The notes: generated from the sequence alone by a model not told the origin. Counted from the stretch's first letter, positions 18,030 through 27,051 are shown. The stretch is DNA of 64,000 nucleotides from Paracoccus halophilus (GCF_000763905.1 NZ_JRKN01000007.1:116075-180074), one strand, 5' to 3'. Translations and numbers: made by a program.

Positions 18030-19181
18030 ATGATCCTGCATGAACTCATCGACTACGACACGCTGCGTGTCATCTGGTGGCTGCTGCTCGGCGTGTTGCT
18101 GATCGGCTTTGCCGTCATGGACGGCTTCGACCTTGGCGTCGGGATGCTCTTGCCCTTTGCAGGCAAAACCGACCTGGAACGGCGCATCGTCATCAACACC
18201 GTCGGCCCGGTCTGGGAGGGCAACCAGGTCTGGCTGATCCTCGGCGGCGGCGCGATCTTCGCCGCATGGCCGCCGCTCTATGCCGTCAGTTTCTCGGGCT
18301 TCTACCTTGCGATGTTCGCGATCCTCGCCGCGCTGATCCTGCGCCCGGTCGGGTTCAAGTATCGTTCAAAACGCGAAAGCGCGCGCTGGCGGAACAATTG
18401 GGACTGGGCGCTGTTTGTCGGGGGCTTCGTTCCGGCATTGATCTTCGGCGTGGCCGTGGGGAATGTGCTGCAAGGGGTGCCGTTCCGGCTCGGTTCGGAC
18501 CTGCGGATCTATTATGATGGCACCTTCTTCGGGCTGCTGAACCCGTTTGCGCTGCTGTGCGGCCTCTTGTCTGTCGCCATGCTGGCGATGCACGGGGCGA
18601 ACTGGCTGGTGCTGAAGTCCTCTGGCCCGGTTGCAGCGCGGGCACGGTCCTTCGCCCGGATCGCGGCCATGGCGACCATCGGACTCTATGCGCTTGGCGG
18701 CATGGCACTTTGGCTCTTTGTCGATGGCTACCGCATCACCAGCGTGATCGACCCGTCCGGCCCGTCAAATCCGCTGGCGAAAACCGTCGGGATCTCGGCC
18801 GGGGCCTGGTTCGCGAACTATGCCGCCCATCCCTGGATGCTGGTCGCCCCGGTGCTGGGCTTCCTCGGAGCCGTTCTGGTGCTTTGGGGGCTGCGTTCGG
18901 GACGCGAGATCGGGACGCTTCTGTTCAGCAAGCTCTCGATCCTTGGGATCATCTCTTCGGTCGGGCTCTCGATGTTTCCCTTCATCCTGCCCTCCACGGT
19001 GCAGCCGGGCGCCAGCCTGACGGTCTGGGATGCGTCCTCCAGCCACCTGACGCTCTTCATCATGCTCATTGTCACCGTGATCTTCCTGCCGCTGATCGTC
19101 GCCTACACTGCCTGGGCCTACAAACTGTTGTGGGGCAAGGTGGATGAGGACGACATCACCGGCGGCGGTCACGCTTACTGA
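18030..19181 (+). CDS. cydB: Cytochrome bd oxidase subunit II
   Basis: 383 residues, eight helices, with the subunit II signature VMDGFDLGVGMLLPF (about 28-42) and PVWEGNQVWLILGGGA. ATG 18030 lies four bases after the cydA stop codon; an in-frame upstream extension reads inside cydA and is unlikely. It pairs with CydA in the membrane complex. Confidence 0.93.
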   Translation: MILHELIDYDTLRVIWWLLLGVLLIGFAVMDGFDLGVGMLLPFAGKTDLERRIVINTVGPVWEGNQVWLILGGGAIFAAWPPLYAVSFSGFYLAMFAILAALILRPVGFKYRSKRESARWRNNWDWALFVGGFVPALIFGVAVGNVLQGVPFRLGSDLRIYYDGTFFGLLNPFALLCGLLSVAMLAMHGANWLVLKSSGPVAARARSFARIAAMATIGLYALGGMALWLFVDGYRITSVIDPSGPSNPLAKTVGISAGAWFANYAAHPWMLVAPVLGFLGAVLVLWGLRSGREIGTLLFSKLSILGIISSVGLSMFPFILPSTVQPGASLTVWDASSSHLTLFIMLIVTVIFLPLIVAYTAWAYKLLWGKVDEDDITGGGHAY

Positions 19182-19193
19182 AAGGAAACCGAC

Positions 19194-19325
19194 ATGTGGT
19201 ATTTTGCCTGGATCCTCGGCCTGCCGCTTGCGGTCTGTTTCGCCGTCCTGAACGCGATGTGGTTCGAAATGCTGGAGGACAGTGACAGCGGCGACGGGTC
19301 TGATATACCTGCTCCCCGGCCCTGA
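19194..19325 (+). CDS. cydX: CydX, small bd-oxidase subunit
   Basis: 43 residues beginning MWYFAWILGLPLAVCFAVLN, one membrane helix with the conserved Tyr-x-x-Trp-x-Leu-Gly start and the acidic segment FEMLEDSD characteristic of CydX, which stabilises haem in the oxidase. ATG 19194 is preceded by AAAGGAAACC, 12 bp after cydB. Its last seven codons and stop lie within a perfect hairpin. Confidence 0.9.
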   Translation: MWYFAWILGLPLAVCFAVLNAMWFEMLEDSDSGDGSDIPAPRP

Positions 19326-19347
19326 GCCGGGGAGCAGGTATATTTTC
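19303..19347. terminator. Intrinsic terminator overlapping the 3' end of cydX
   Basis: Perfect 18-bp arms (19303-19320 and 19326-19343) with a CCTGA loop, followed by TTTT on the plus strand. The cydX TGA stop lies in the loop. It closes the cydDCABX operon and, with A-rich sequence on the other side, could also work in reverse. Confidence 0.88.
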
Positions 19348-19469
19348 CGAAGGGTTTTCATGACACGGCCCACACCGATCATGGAGACCTCCTTCCGGCT
19401 GAGTCACCCGGTCCTGCCCTGTTCACCGTAGCGCGTAAGCGCCGGCAGGAGGACCCGCCCTGCCCGTCA

Positions 19470-19848
19470 TCAAAAGCCAAGCTTGTGGACCTGCCAGTAT
19501 TTGCCCTGCGCCGGCAAGGCGAGCGACGCTTTGGTAGCAAAGAGGGAGCCTTCGCCGAAGATCGGCCATTCGCGGAACACCACACAGCTTCAGATCATCA
19601 AGGATCAGCCTGTGCAGGACCGGCACTGTATCTTGGGAGAACGGCGGGTTGTAGTCGAAGAAGCCGGTCAGGGTAATGTCGCCAGCCGGATTACCTCAAA
19701 CCACCAGATCATCCCCGCGTTCGAGCGCCAAGCGCAACTCCTCAGACACGGGGTTGTCGTGCCCGAACGCCGGCGAAGCTCAGGCCAGCAGCACGCCAAT
19801 CAGGACCAGACCAGACTGCATCACCACGCGGCTGTTGATATCTCGCAT
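19470..19848 (-). pseudogene. Decayed DsbA/Com1-family thioredoxin-fold gene
   Basis: The minus strand reads a signal-like start (MRDINSRVVMQSGLVLIGVL), then a TGA, then DNPVSEELRLALERGDDLVV, a second in-frame TGA, GNPAGDITLTGFFDYNPPFS, and after a frame change VVFREWPIFGEGS and AQGKYWQVHK. These are the conserved blocks of DsbA/Com1-like oxidoreductases. The catalytic CPxC is replaced by PPFS, and the last third is missing. Two stops plus a frameshift mark it as dead. Confidence 0.7.
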
Positions 19849-19952
19849 TCTTTCCCCGGATTCGATGGTCGGAAGCGCGCGTCTGCCATTGGCACGTTCG
19901 TCCCCCTCTCGCTTTCTGCTATCCGTGGTTATGGCTCAGGCTTAAGCCAGCG

Positions 19953-21746
19953 TTAAGCTGGCCCGGACAAGGTTGAAGGGCACGCAGAATCCGCTTGCCC
20001 TGAGGCCGAGCGCGCTTTAACTGACGGTCGCTGTTCGGAGGAGTGGCAGAGTGGTTTAATGCACCGGTCTTGAAAACCGACGTGGGGGCAACTCCACCGT
20101 GGGTTCGAATCCCACCTCCTCCGCCACTTCAGTCCGCCTCTGGGCACGCCAATCGCCGCCGATTGCCGCACTTGGCCGCCCGCGAGCGTCCTGAGCAGTT
20201 CCGTTTTCGATCCCATGATGCGAATTGCGTCGTCTGCGACCTCGACACGCTGCGCCAGGGCGCGCAGGTGATCCCGCCGATAGCCGCCCTCACGGTCCCG
20301 GATACGGTCGCGGGCGATCTGCGAGAATTGCCGGATCATCGCCGGGCTGACAGCGTTGTGGCCGGGGCTGTCGAGCAGCGCTTGCGCCCGGTCGGCGTCC
20401 GCCCGCGCCTGATCGCGGATGACCTTTAGGCCGGCGATACGTTCGGTCAGCGCCGGATCGTCCAGATCGGCAACCCCGGCCTCGATGGCGTCATAGAGGC
20501 GCTTGAGGCGTAGTTCCGATTCGGCTGCCCGCCGTTGCAATTCGGCGATGTGCTGGCGGCGGCGTTCGGCCTGATCCGAGCGGCGGCCGAGGACGCTGCC
20601 AAGCAGCTTCTCCAGCCGGTCGGGATCGAGCAGGCGTTCCTCGATATGGCCGGCAACCATGGTGTCGAGCTTGTCCATGGGGATGGCGCGCCCCTTGCAG
20701 CCGGTTTCGCCCTGACGCGCCCGGATCGAGCAGGCATAGTAGCGATAGCGGCCGCTCTTGCCGGTGCGGATGGTCATGGCTCCGCCGCAATTGCCGCAAT
20801 AGCAGATGCCGGTCAGAAGCGTGGGACCGATCACCACGCGCGCGGGCAGTTCGGTCTTGGGATTTCGGGCCTGCAAGAGCTTCTGCACCGCCTCGAAGGT
20901 CTCCCGCTCGATGATCGGCGGAACCGGCACGATGACGATTTCATCGGCGTCCTTGTCCGTCTTGTTCTTCCGGTTCTTGCCCCATTGATGCTCGCCCATA
21001 TAGGTGCGTCGCGTCAGGATGCGGTGAACCTGGCCGACGCCCCAACGGCCGCCGTCGCGGGTGAAGATGCCCTTGCCGTTCAGATGCTTGACGATGGCCT
21101 TGACGCCCATCTGGCCGGAATCGCCGTCTCCTTCCAGCGCCAGGCGATAGATCAGGCGGATCGTGTCGGCGTGCAGCGGGTCGATTTCCAGCTTCTTCTT
21201 GACCTTCGCGCCGCGCTGCTCGGCCGCGACGACGCGATAGCCGACCGGCGGCAGCGAGCCGTTCCAGAAGCCCTGCCGCGCGTTTTCCTTCAAGGCGCGC
21301 AGGACGTGCTTGGCGTTTTCCTTCGACTGGTATTCGTCGAACAGCGCCATGATCTGTCGCATCATGACGTGCATGGGGTCGTCGCCCATTTCCTGCGTGA
21401 TGGAGACGAGGCGAATACCGTTCTTCGCCAGCTTCCTGACGTAGAACTCCAGCTCGAAGTGGTCGCGGAAGAACCGCGAGAAGCTGTGAACCACCACCAC
21501 GTCAAACGGCGCGGGCTTGCTGGTGCCTGCCTCGATCATGCGTTGGAACTCGGGTCGGCGGTCGTTGGTGGCCGAAGCGCCGGCTTCCACGAAGGTCTCG
21601 ACAAGCTGATAGCCCCTCACTTCGCACCATGCTTCGCCCTGCTTGCGCTGGTCGGGGATCGACACGTCATGCTCGGCCTGCCGGGAGGTCGAGACGCGCA
21701 AGTATAGGGCAGCCCGCAGGGCGACATTGGGATTTTGGATGTTCAT
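19953..21746 (-). CDS. Large serine site-specific recombinase
   Basis: 597 residues. The N-terminal resolvase domain has the catalytic serine S19 in YLRVSTSRQ, a recombinase domain lies around 170-270, a zinc ribbon (CYCGNCGG ... CSIRARQGETGCKG) around 310-355, and a coiled coil near 390-430. It is probably the integrase/excisionase of the element. The last ~57 residues (from about 541) are the antisense of the tRNA-Ser plus flanking chromosome, so the natural stop was probably supplied by other DNA before integration. Start overlaps the upstream gene by four bases. Confidence 0.88.
   Translation of the reverse strand: MNIQNPNVALRAALYLRVSTSRQAEHDVSIPDQRKQGEAWCEVRGYQLVETFVEAGASATNDRRPEFQRMIEAGTSKPAPFDVVVVHSFSRFFRDHFELEFYVRKLAKNGIRLVSITQEMGDDPMHVMMRQIMALFDEYQSKENAKHVLRALKENARQGFWNGSLPPVGYRVVAAEQRGAKVKKKLEIDPLHADTIRLIYRLALEGDGDSGQMGVKAIVKHLNGKGIFTRDGGRWGVGQVHRILTRRTYMGEHQWGKNRKNKTDKDADEIVIVPVPPIIERETFEAVQKLLQARNPKTELPARVVIGPTLLTGICYCGNCGGAMTIRTGKSGRYRYYACSIRARQGETGCKGRAIPMDKLDTMVAGHIEERLLDPDRLEKLLGSVLGRRSDQAERRRQHIAELQRRAAESELRLKRLYDAIEAGVADLDDPALTERIAGLKVIRDQARADADRAQALLDSPGHNAVSPAMIRQFSQIARDRIRDREGGYRRDHLRALAQRVEVADDAIRIMGSKTELLRTLAGGQVRQSAAIGVPRGGLKWRRRWDSNPRWSCPHVGFQDRCIKPLCHSSEQRPSVKARSASGQADSACPSTLSGPA
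20037..20126 (+). tRNA. tRNA-Ser (anticodon UGA)
   Basis: A 90-base class II tRNA including encoded CCA. The acceptor GGAGGAG pairs with CTCCTCC, the anticodon loop reads CTTGAAA giving UGA, there is a long variable arm (GTGGGGGCAACTCCAC) and a T-loop GGTTCGAATCC. It is intact and marks the left junction of the mobile element, whose recombinase gene runs antisense through it. Confidence 0.95.
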
Positions 21747-22129
21747 TTGCGGGTTCCTTTCCTGCGAGGCTCGATCAGGGGCAAGACCAGTTCCACGCGG
21801 TCATGAACGAGCTTGGGGATCAGCCTCAGACCCCGGCCCTTTTCCATGCGCACAAGGCCGTATCCGACCATGGCCTTGAGGGTTCTGGACAGGTTGGACT
21901 TGGCGCGGCCGGTCATCTGCGCCAGCTCTTCCAATGAGGCCGGCTGCTGTTCGTGGATGATGCGCAGCATTTCGCAATTGCTCGCTGACATGAATTTGGC
22001 AAAGGATGTCGTGGAGACGAACCAGACCGTCGGCTCGCCGGGCTTGGGCTCTTGCTCGCCGCGCGCGATCCGCATGGTGCGGGCCTTCATTTCCTCGGGA
22101 TTGCCGATCCCGACTTTCAATGTGGACAT
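21743..22129 (-). CDS. HVO_A0114-type winged-helix DNA-binding protein
   Basis: 128 residues with a MarR-like winged helix at about 55-110 (MLRIIHEQQPASLEELAQMTGRAKSNLSRTLKAM, shown here by its ends) and the typical ASNCEMLR lead-in. Relatives regulate TumE-type toxins or nearby genes. Here it overlaps the recombinase start by ATGA, so it may control recombinase expression and element excision. No TumE-like toxin is visible next to it. Confidence 0.72.
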   Translation of the reverse strand: MSTLKVGIGNPEEMKARTMRIARGEQEPKPGEPTVWFVSTTSFAKFMSASNCEMLRIIHEQQPASLEELAQMTGRAKSNLSRTLKAMVGYGLVRMEKGRGLRLIPKLVHDRVELVLPLIEPRRKGTRK

Positions 22130-22148
22130 GGCGTGACTCGATCATCGT

Positions 22149-22463
22149 TCAGGGCTTTTCATTATCATAATACGATAACGATTTCAAGTCATCGGGCAGA
22201 TCGACCGAGCCGAACAACTCATCGAACACGTCGGCGAACCAGCGCTCGAACACCTGAATCTCGGCCTCGGTGATCGGCACGTCCTCGGGCCAGTCGTCAA
22301 TGACCGGCAGCCGCTCGACATCGAAGAGATGGAGCGGGCGTCCGCGCGGCGGGCTGACGCGCGGCATTGGATCGTCGCTATAGTCGTAGAGATCGTCGGG
22401 GAGCGTTTTGGGGACCGGCTGGCGTGGGCGGCCCCCGCTGCTGTGACGGCGTTTCGTGGACAT
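22149..22463 (-). CDS. Hypothetical protein, 104 residues
   Basis: Starts ATG 22463 with a basic N-terminus (STKRRHSSGGRPRQ), a proline-rich middle and an acidic C-terminal half (ITEAEIQVFERWFADVFDELFG). It lies 20 bp upstream of the winged-helix gene on the same strand. I do not recognise the family. A 49-bp sequence that recurs before the AlpA-like gene lies 72 bp upstream. Confidence 0.6.
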   Translation of the reverse strand: MSTKRRHSSGGRPRQPVPKTLPDDLYDYSDDPMPRVSPPRGRPLHLFDVERLPVIDDWPEDVPITEAEIQVFERWFADVFDELFGSVDLPDDLKSLSYYDNEKP

Positions 22464-22534
22464 GGAATCCTCCCTGGTTCGCGGGATTTTTCGGCGGCTG
22501 GAAGCCCCGGATCAGGCGAAGCATGGAGGGGGAT

Positions 22535-22583
22535 CGGCGGCCTGTAGCGTGCCGCATTTGCGTTGATGCGCTGGCGGCACCCC
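22535..22583. repeat. 49-bp repeat, copy 1 (upstream of the 22463 gene)
   Basis: 28 identical bases, five variable bases, then 16 identical bases shared with 46160-46208. It contains GTGCCGC (22549-22555) and its reverse complement GCGGCAC (22574-22580). Position and symmetry suggest a promoter/operator common to two regulatory genes. Confidence 0.7.
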
Positions 22584-22609
22584 TCGCTTGCGGAGATGCC
22601 GCCAATGGG

Positions 22610-22831
22610 TCAGCCGGCCGAGCGCCGCGCCTTTGCGAAGCCGCGGTCCGTGGCGATGAACCGCTCCAGCATGGGCACGATCAGCCTGACGGGATCGGCG
22701 GCCGGCTGGCCGGTCTCGCGGGCCAGCACCTCGGCATAGGCGACCAGATCGCGGTGAAGTGGCGCGGGCAGCTCCAGGGTCACCTTTACGGGCTTGTCGT
22801 CGGGCAGCGGGCCGAGTTTCAGCTTGGTCAT
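22610..22831 (-). CDS. DUF2274 protein of the trb cluster
   Basis: 73 residues, MTKLKLGPLPDDKPVKVTLE start, then an RHH-like core (LHRDLVAYAEVLARETGQ). DUF2274 is a constant neighbour of trbI in Tn4371-like and alphaproteobacterial ICEs; the function is unknown, though a DNA-binding or assembly role has been guessed. ATG 22831 is two bases past the trbI stop. Confidence 0.8.
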   Translation of the reverse strand: MTKLKLGPLPDDKPVKVTLELPAPLHRDLVAYAEVLARETGQPAADPVRLIVPMLERFIATDRGFAKARRSAG

Positions 22832-22833
22832 GG

Positions 22834-23973
22834 TCAACCTCCTGCCGGCTCGAATACAAGGTCGCGGGTCACGATGATCCTGACCGGGAAGCCGGGACGG
22901 ATGGTCAGCGTGGGCGCGACCTGCAACTGGCGCTGGACGATCTGCTGGCCCGCCTGATTGACGGTATCCTGCGCGCCGTCGCGGATCGCACGGATCAGCC
23001 GGTCCTCGTCGCTGGTCGCCAGCTCCGTGCCGACTGCGAGCAGCGTGGATAGTCCTGCGGCCTTCATCAGATCCCACCAATGATAATCGACGCCATCCTC
23101 AAGCCCGGCATAGCCGCTGGCGTCCGTGCCCGGCAGGCGCTCCAGAACGATGGAACGGCCGCCCGGCAGGATCAGACGGTTCCACACCAAGAGCACGCGG
23201 CGCTGGCCGAAGGTCACGCCGTCGTCATATTGGCCGATGATGCGGGTGCCCTGCGGGATCAGCAGCAACGAGCCGGTCGGGCTGTCATAGACGTTCTCGG
23301 TGACTTGCGCCGTTATCTGGCCCGGAAGGTCGGAACGGATGCCGGTGATGAGCGCGGCCGGGATCACGGCCCCGGCCTGCAGGATATAGGGCGATGCCGG
23401 TGGAGTAACGCGATCCGGCGCGACGATCTGGCGGTCAACCGGGCCGCCCAGGAAGGCGGCATGACGGTTCTGCCCGGCCGTTCCCTCCGGTTGGCCGCCG
23501 AGACCGGCCAGGCCGGGCATGGTCGTTCCCGGCGTCGCTCCGGGGCGCGGGCCGGTCTGGAAGAACACATTGCTCAGGCGCGCGGCCTCTTCCTCTGCGC
23601 GGCGGCGTTCTTCCTCGGGATCGACAGCGGGCGTTGTGATCGCAGGCGTTGCGACCGGCTGGCCCCGCCTCTCGGCGTCGAGGATTGGACGGCCGAGATC
23701 GCCGGGCAGCGCGGGGCCGAGCACCGGGCCGGTGTAGTCTGAGGGCAAGCCCGTGAGTCCGTCCGCCGTGGGGCGGTTCTCGGTCGAATAGAGTTCTTCG
23801 CCGCCCGGTCCCGCATCACGGGTCTGAAGGGCATAGATCAGCGCCCCACCGATCCCGAGAAGCGCGACGGCGCCGACGCCAGCCAGCATCTTGCGGGACA
23901 GGCGGGTGACGCGAGGCGGTTCTGCGCGCAGTCGCATGGGCGCTGTGGTGTCGGTGATCGGGTTATCTGTCAT
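22834..23973 (-). CDS. trbI: TrbI, VirB10-like T4SS channel protein
   Basis: 379 residues. A short cytoplasmic N-terminus, one membrane helix (about 30-50, MLAGVGAVALLGIGGALIYAL), a proline-rich periplasmic linker and the C-terminal VirB10 beta-barrel domain with IPAALITGIRSDLPGQ. VirB10 spans both membranes and gates the mating channel. ATG 23973 overlaps trbG by four bases; the longer frame upstream lies inside trbG. Confidence 0.9.
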   Translation of the reverse strand: MTDNPITDTTAPMRLRAEPPRVTRLSRKMLAGVGAVALLGIGGALIYALQTRDAGPGGEELYSTENRPTADGLTGLPSDYTGPVLGPALPGDLGRPILDAERRGQPVATPAITTPAVDPEEERRRAEEEAARLSNVFFQTGPRPGATPGTTMPGLAGLGGQPEGTAGQNRHAAFLGGPVDRQIVAPDRVTPPASPYILQAGAVIPAALITGIRSDLPGQITAQVTENVYDSPTGSLLLIPQGTRIIGQYDDGVTFGQRRVLLVWNRLILPGGRSIVLERLPGTDASGYAGLEDGVDYHWWDLMKAAGLSTLLAVGTELATSDEDRLIRAIRDGAQDTVNQAGQQIVQRQLQVAPTLTIRPGFPVRIIVTRDLVFEPAGG

Positions 23974-24992
23974 GACGGCGAGTCTCCGGTGGCTTCGGGC
24001 TGAGCGGCGGCCTGTCGTTGCTCGATACGGACGATCCTGACGACCTGCTGGCGGTTGCCGCTGCCGAGGCGCAGTTCGGCCGCGCCAAACAGACGGTCCA
24101 CGATCAGGACGTTCCGGTAGATGCGGGAATTGACGATCTGCGGCTCGCCGTCCGATCCGAGCACGAAGATCGGCGGCATTTCGCCCTGCACAATCCCGCG
24201 CGGGAAGACGACATAGACGCGGCGGCCGTCGTCGAAGACGGAAACCGGCCGCCATGGCGGGCTGTCGCCCTGCACCTGCAATCCGTAGCGATAGTTCCGC
24301 GCCGCCTCGGCCGGGATGACCGGCGCGGCCGGGACGGCCCGGCGCTGGCCTGCCGGTGGCGCTGGATAGGCCCAGGCGACGGCGGGCATGTAGAGCGATT
24401 CCCGCGCGCGCAGCTCGATCATGTAGGTTCGCCGGTCGGTGGTCACGACAAGGTTGGTCGAGATGTCGTCGCGGGTCGGTTTCACGAGGATATGGACGCG
24501 CCGGTTGGCACCATTGCCGCTCTCGGTATCGCCGATGATCCAGCGGGCGGTGTCGCCGGCCGCAATCGGTCCCGCGCCGGTCAGGCTCTCGCCTGGCTCC
24601 AATGCGATATTGGTAATCTGACCGGGCGCGGCATAGACCTGATAGAGCGCGCCTTCGCTCCACGGGTATATCTGGATGGCGTTGTAATAGCCTTCGCGGC
24701 GCGGCTCGACGCGGGCGGCGGCGTTGGCGTTCTCGATGCGGCCGGTCGGTGTGCCCGCCCTCTCGCCACCGCGCGCGACGGTCCAGGCGGGCGGGACATG
24801 CAGCGGCCGGGGTCGGTCCTCGGTCGAAACCGCAGGCGGCGACGGCAGCGGCGGCACGGCGTCGTCATAGGAGAATTGCGGCGTCCGGTTGGTGGCGCAG
24901 CCGGCCAGCACGGTCGCGGAAAGCAGCAACGCCGCCAGTGCGGGTTTACGGAAAACCGGAAATCCGGCTTTACGGAAATTCGTGCGGGTCAT
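23970..24992 (-). CDS. trbG: TrbG, VirB9-like T4SS outer-membrane-complex protein
   Basis: 340 residues. The N-terminus has a lipobox-like LSATVLAGC, cutting before C33. The VirB9 domain includes YYNAIQIYPWSEGALYQVY and the C-terminal VFDDGRRVYVVFPRG block that binds VirB10. ATG 24992 overlaps trbF by four bases. Part of the outer ring of the conjugation channel. Confidence 0.9.
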   Translation of the reverse strand: MTRTNFRKAGFPVFRKPALAALLLSATVLAGCATNRTPQFSYDDAVPPLPSPPAVSTEDRPRPLHVPPAWTVARGGERAGTPTGRIENANAAARVEPRREGYYNAIQIYPWSEGALYQVYAAPGQITNIALEPGESLTGAGPIAAGDTARWIIGDTESGNGANRRVHILVKPTRDDISTNLVVTTDRRTYMIELRARESLYMPAVAWAYPAPPAGQRRAVPAAPVIPAEAARNYRYGLQVQGDSPPWRPVSVFDDGRRVYVVFPRGIVQGEMPPIFVLGSDGEPQIVNSRIYRNVLIVDRLFGAAELRLGSGNRQQVVRIVRIEQRQAAAQPEATGDSPS

Positions 24993-25678
24993 TGGCTCAT
25001 CTCCCGCGACCATGAGATTGCGTTGACATAGATGCCGAGCGGATTGGCGCGGAGGCGTTCGGCGGTGCGCGGCGGCTGGATCACGATGGTCAGGATCGCG
25101 GTCCATCGCTCGGTGCCGGAAAGCTGGCCGTTTTCGTAATGGCGTTCGGTCCAGGCGATGCGGAAGGAACCCGGCGATGCCCGGATGACGCTGGACACAT
25201 CGACGGCGATCTGTTGGCGGCCGACGCGCGTGAACGGATCGTTGGCGCGGGCATAGTCGTTCAGGGCCGCAGCGCCCCGGTCGGTGGTGAACTCGTAGGC
25301 GCGCAGCCAGTTCTGGCGCACGATGATCGCATCGGCCGGGATCGAGCGCACCTGCTCGATGAAACGGCCGAGATGGAAAGCAATCTGCGGATCGGTCGGC
25401 CGATAGTCGGCGTTGGCTGGCGCGACGGTCTGCGCCTGTCCTAGATTATCGACCTGCACCACCCACGGCACCACGGTCCCGCGCGCCGACTGCCAGACCA
25501 GCGCCGAGGCGAAGCCGGCCGAAAGGATGAGGGAGCCGAAGGCCATGAGCCGCCAGTTCCTCGCCTGCACGCGGGCCGAGCCGATACGCTCGTCCCAGAT
25601 CTGCGCGGCCTTCTGATACGGGGTCTCGGGTTCCGGCGTCTTGCCGTAATGGGCTGCGGGTCGTTTGAAGATGCTCAT
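24989..25678 (-). CDS. trbF: TrbF, VirB8-like T4SS protein
   Basis: 229 residues with the family start FKRPAAHYGKTPEPETPYQKA, one membrane helix (about 44-64) and a periplasmic NTF2-like VirB8 domain ending in NPLGIYVNAISWSREM. VirB8 proteins nucleate the T4SS at the inner membrane. Overlaps both neighbours by four bases. Confidence 0.92.
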   Translation of the reverse strand: MSIFKRPAAHYGKTPEPETPYQKAAQIWDERIGSARVQARNWRLMAFGSLILSAGFASALVWQSARGTVVPWVVQVDNLGQAQTVAPANADYRPTDPQIAFHLGRFIEQVRSIPADAIIVRQNWLRAYEFTTDRGAAALNDYARANDPFTRVGRQQIAVDVSSVIRASPGSFRIAWTERHYENGQLSGTERWTAILTIVIQPPRTAERLRANPLGIYVNAISWSREMSQ

Positions 25679-27051
25679 GAGCGGTCACTTTCGGAAAGGT
25701 TGACGGAAGAGCCGGGTCCGTGGCTGTCGCCGGAGCGGACGGCGTGCGCGGCCATGGTCGTGCCGTGGTTCATGGCCTGCGAGCGCCGCATCCGCTGCGC
25801 CCAGGCAGGCGGTGCGCCTGTGGCCGAGGCGGACGCGGCAGGGGCGGATGCTTCCGCCGCGCCGCCGACCGTTCCCATGGTGGAGGTGCCACCACTCGCG
25901 CCGAAGCCGGCCCTCGCGCCTTCGGAGAAACTGGACTTGACGCTTTCGGACGCGCGGGAAGCGGCGCGTTTCAAGGGTGAGACGGCTGCCGATCCTGCCG
26001 CGCGAGCGACGCCGCCAACGCCGGAGGCGACACCGGTCGCGCCGGACTGGCCGAGCGAACCGAGGCTGTAGGCTGCCGACGCGGCCCCGGCGGTTGCCAC
26101 GCCGCCGCGAACGGCCGCGGCCCCGCCGGACAGAGCGGCAGAGCCGCCTTTCGCGCCGAGCATCGCCGCGCCACCCGCCGCCGCACCGCCCGCCAGCACC
26201 ATGCCGCCGGCGGCGAGGCCGGTGCCCACGGCCGCGCCCGCGCCGAGCTGGGGGCCGCCCGAGACAAGGCCGGTGGCGATGCCGGGTCCGAAGATGCCGA
26301 GGCCGAGCAGCGACAGGGCGGCGAGCACAATCGCCATGGCGTCGTCGATGGTCGGGGTCGCGCCGCCGAAACCGGCCGTGAACTGGCTGAACAGCGTTGA
26401 GCCGATGCCGATGATGACGGCCAGCACCAGAACCTTGATGCCGGAAGAGATCACGTTGCCAAGCACACGCTCGGCCATGAAGGCGGTCTTGCCGAACAGG
26501 CCGAAGGGGATCAGCACGAAGCCGGCCAGCGTGGTCAGCTTGAACTCGATCAGCGTGACGAAGAGCTGCACGGCGAGGATGAAGAAGGCGAGGATCACCA
26601 GCGCCCAGGCGAAGAGCAGGCAGGCGATCTGGATGAAGTTCTCGAAGAACGACCAGTAGCCCATGAGGTCGGAAATGGAATCGAGCAATGGTCGGCCGGC
26701 ATCGAGGCCGGTCTGTGCCACCCGGCCTGGCCGCATGAGGTCGGCAGCGGAAAAGCCCGTGCCCGACGCCATGAGACCGAGACCGGCGAATGAGTCGAAG
26801 ACGATGCGGGCGAGGTTGTTCCAGTTGCCGATGATGTAGGCGAAGACACCGACGAACAGGGTCTTCTTGACCAGCCTTGCGATAATGTCGTCATCCGCGC
26901 CCCAGGCCCAAAACAGCGCGGCAAGCGTCACGTCGATGACGATGAGCGTGGTGGCGATAAACGCCACTTCCCCACCGAGCAGGCCGAAGCCGGAATCTAT
27001 GTAGCTGGTGAAGACCCCAAGAAACGAGTCGATGACGCCGGTTCCGCCCAT
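25675..27051 (-). CDS. trbL: TrbL, VirB6-like T4SS membrane protein
   Basis: 458 residues with six or more helices in residues 15-270 and a long Gly/Ala/Ser-rich C-terminal tail (about 285-420) typical of TrbL. Contains the P-type VirB6 core (WALVILAFFILAVQLFVTLIEFK region). It forms the inner-membrane pore for DNA transfer. The repetitive tail is GC-rich and shows no stops on several frames, which produces many false opposite-strand frames. Confidence 0.9.
   Translation of the reverse strand: MGGTGVIDSFLGVFTSYIDSGFGLLGGEVAFIATTLIVIDVTLAALFWAWGADDDIIARLVKKTLFVGVFAYIIGNWNNLARIVFDSFAGLGLMASGTGFSAADLMRPGRVAQTGLDAGRPLLDSISDLMGYWSFFENFIQIACLLFAWALVILAFFILAVQLFVTLIEFKLTTLAGFVLIPFGLFGKTAFMAERVLGNVISSGIKVLVLAVIIGIGSTLFSQFTAGFGGATPTIDDAMAIVLAALSLLGLGIFGPGIATGLVSGGPQLGAGAAVGTGLAAGGMVLAGGAAAGGAAMLGAKGGSAALSGGAAAVRGGVATAGAASAAYSLGSLGQSGATGVASGVGGVARAAGSAAVSPLKRAASRASESVKSSFSEGARAGFGASGGTSTMGTVGGAAEASAPAASASATGAPPAWAQRMRRSQAMNHGTTMAAHAVRSGDSHGPGSSVNLSESDRS

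Noticed and set aside
25720..26659. Several long plus-strand frames opposite trbL.
   Set aside because: They mirror the repetitive Gly/Ala tail of TrbL and lack starts and homology.
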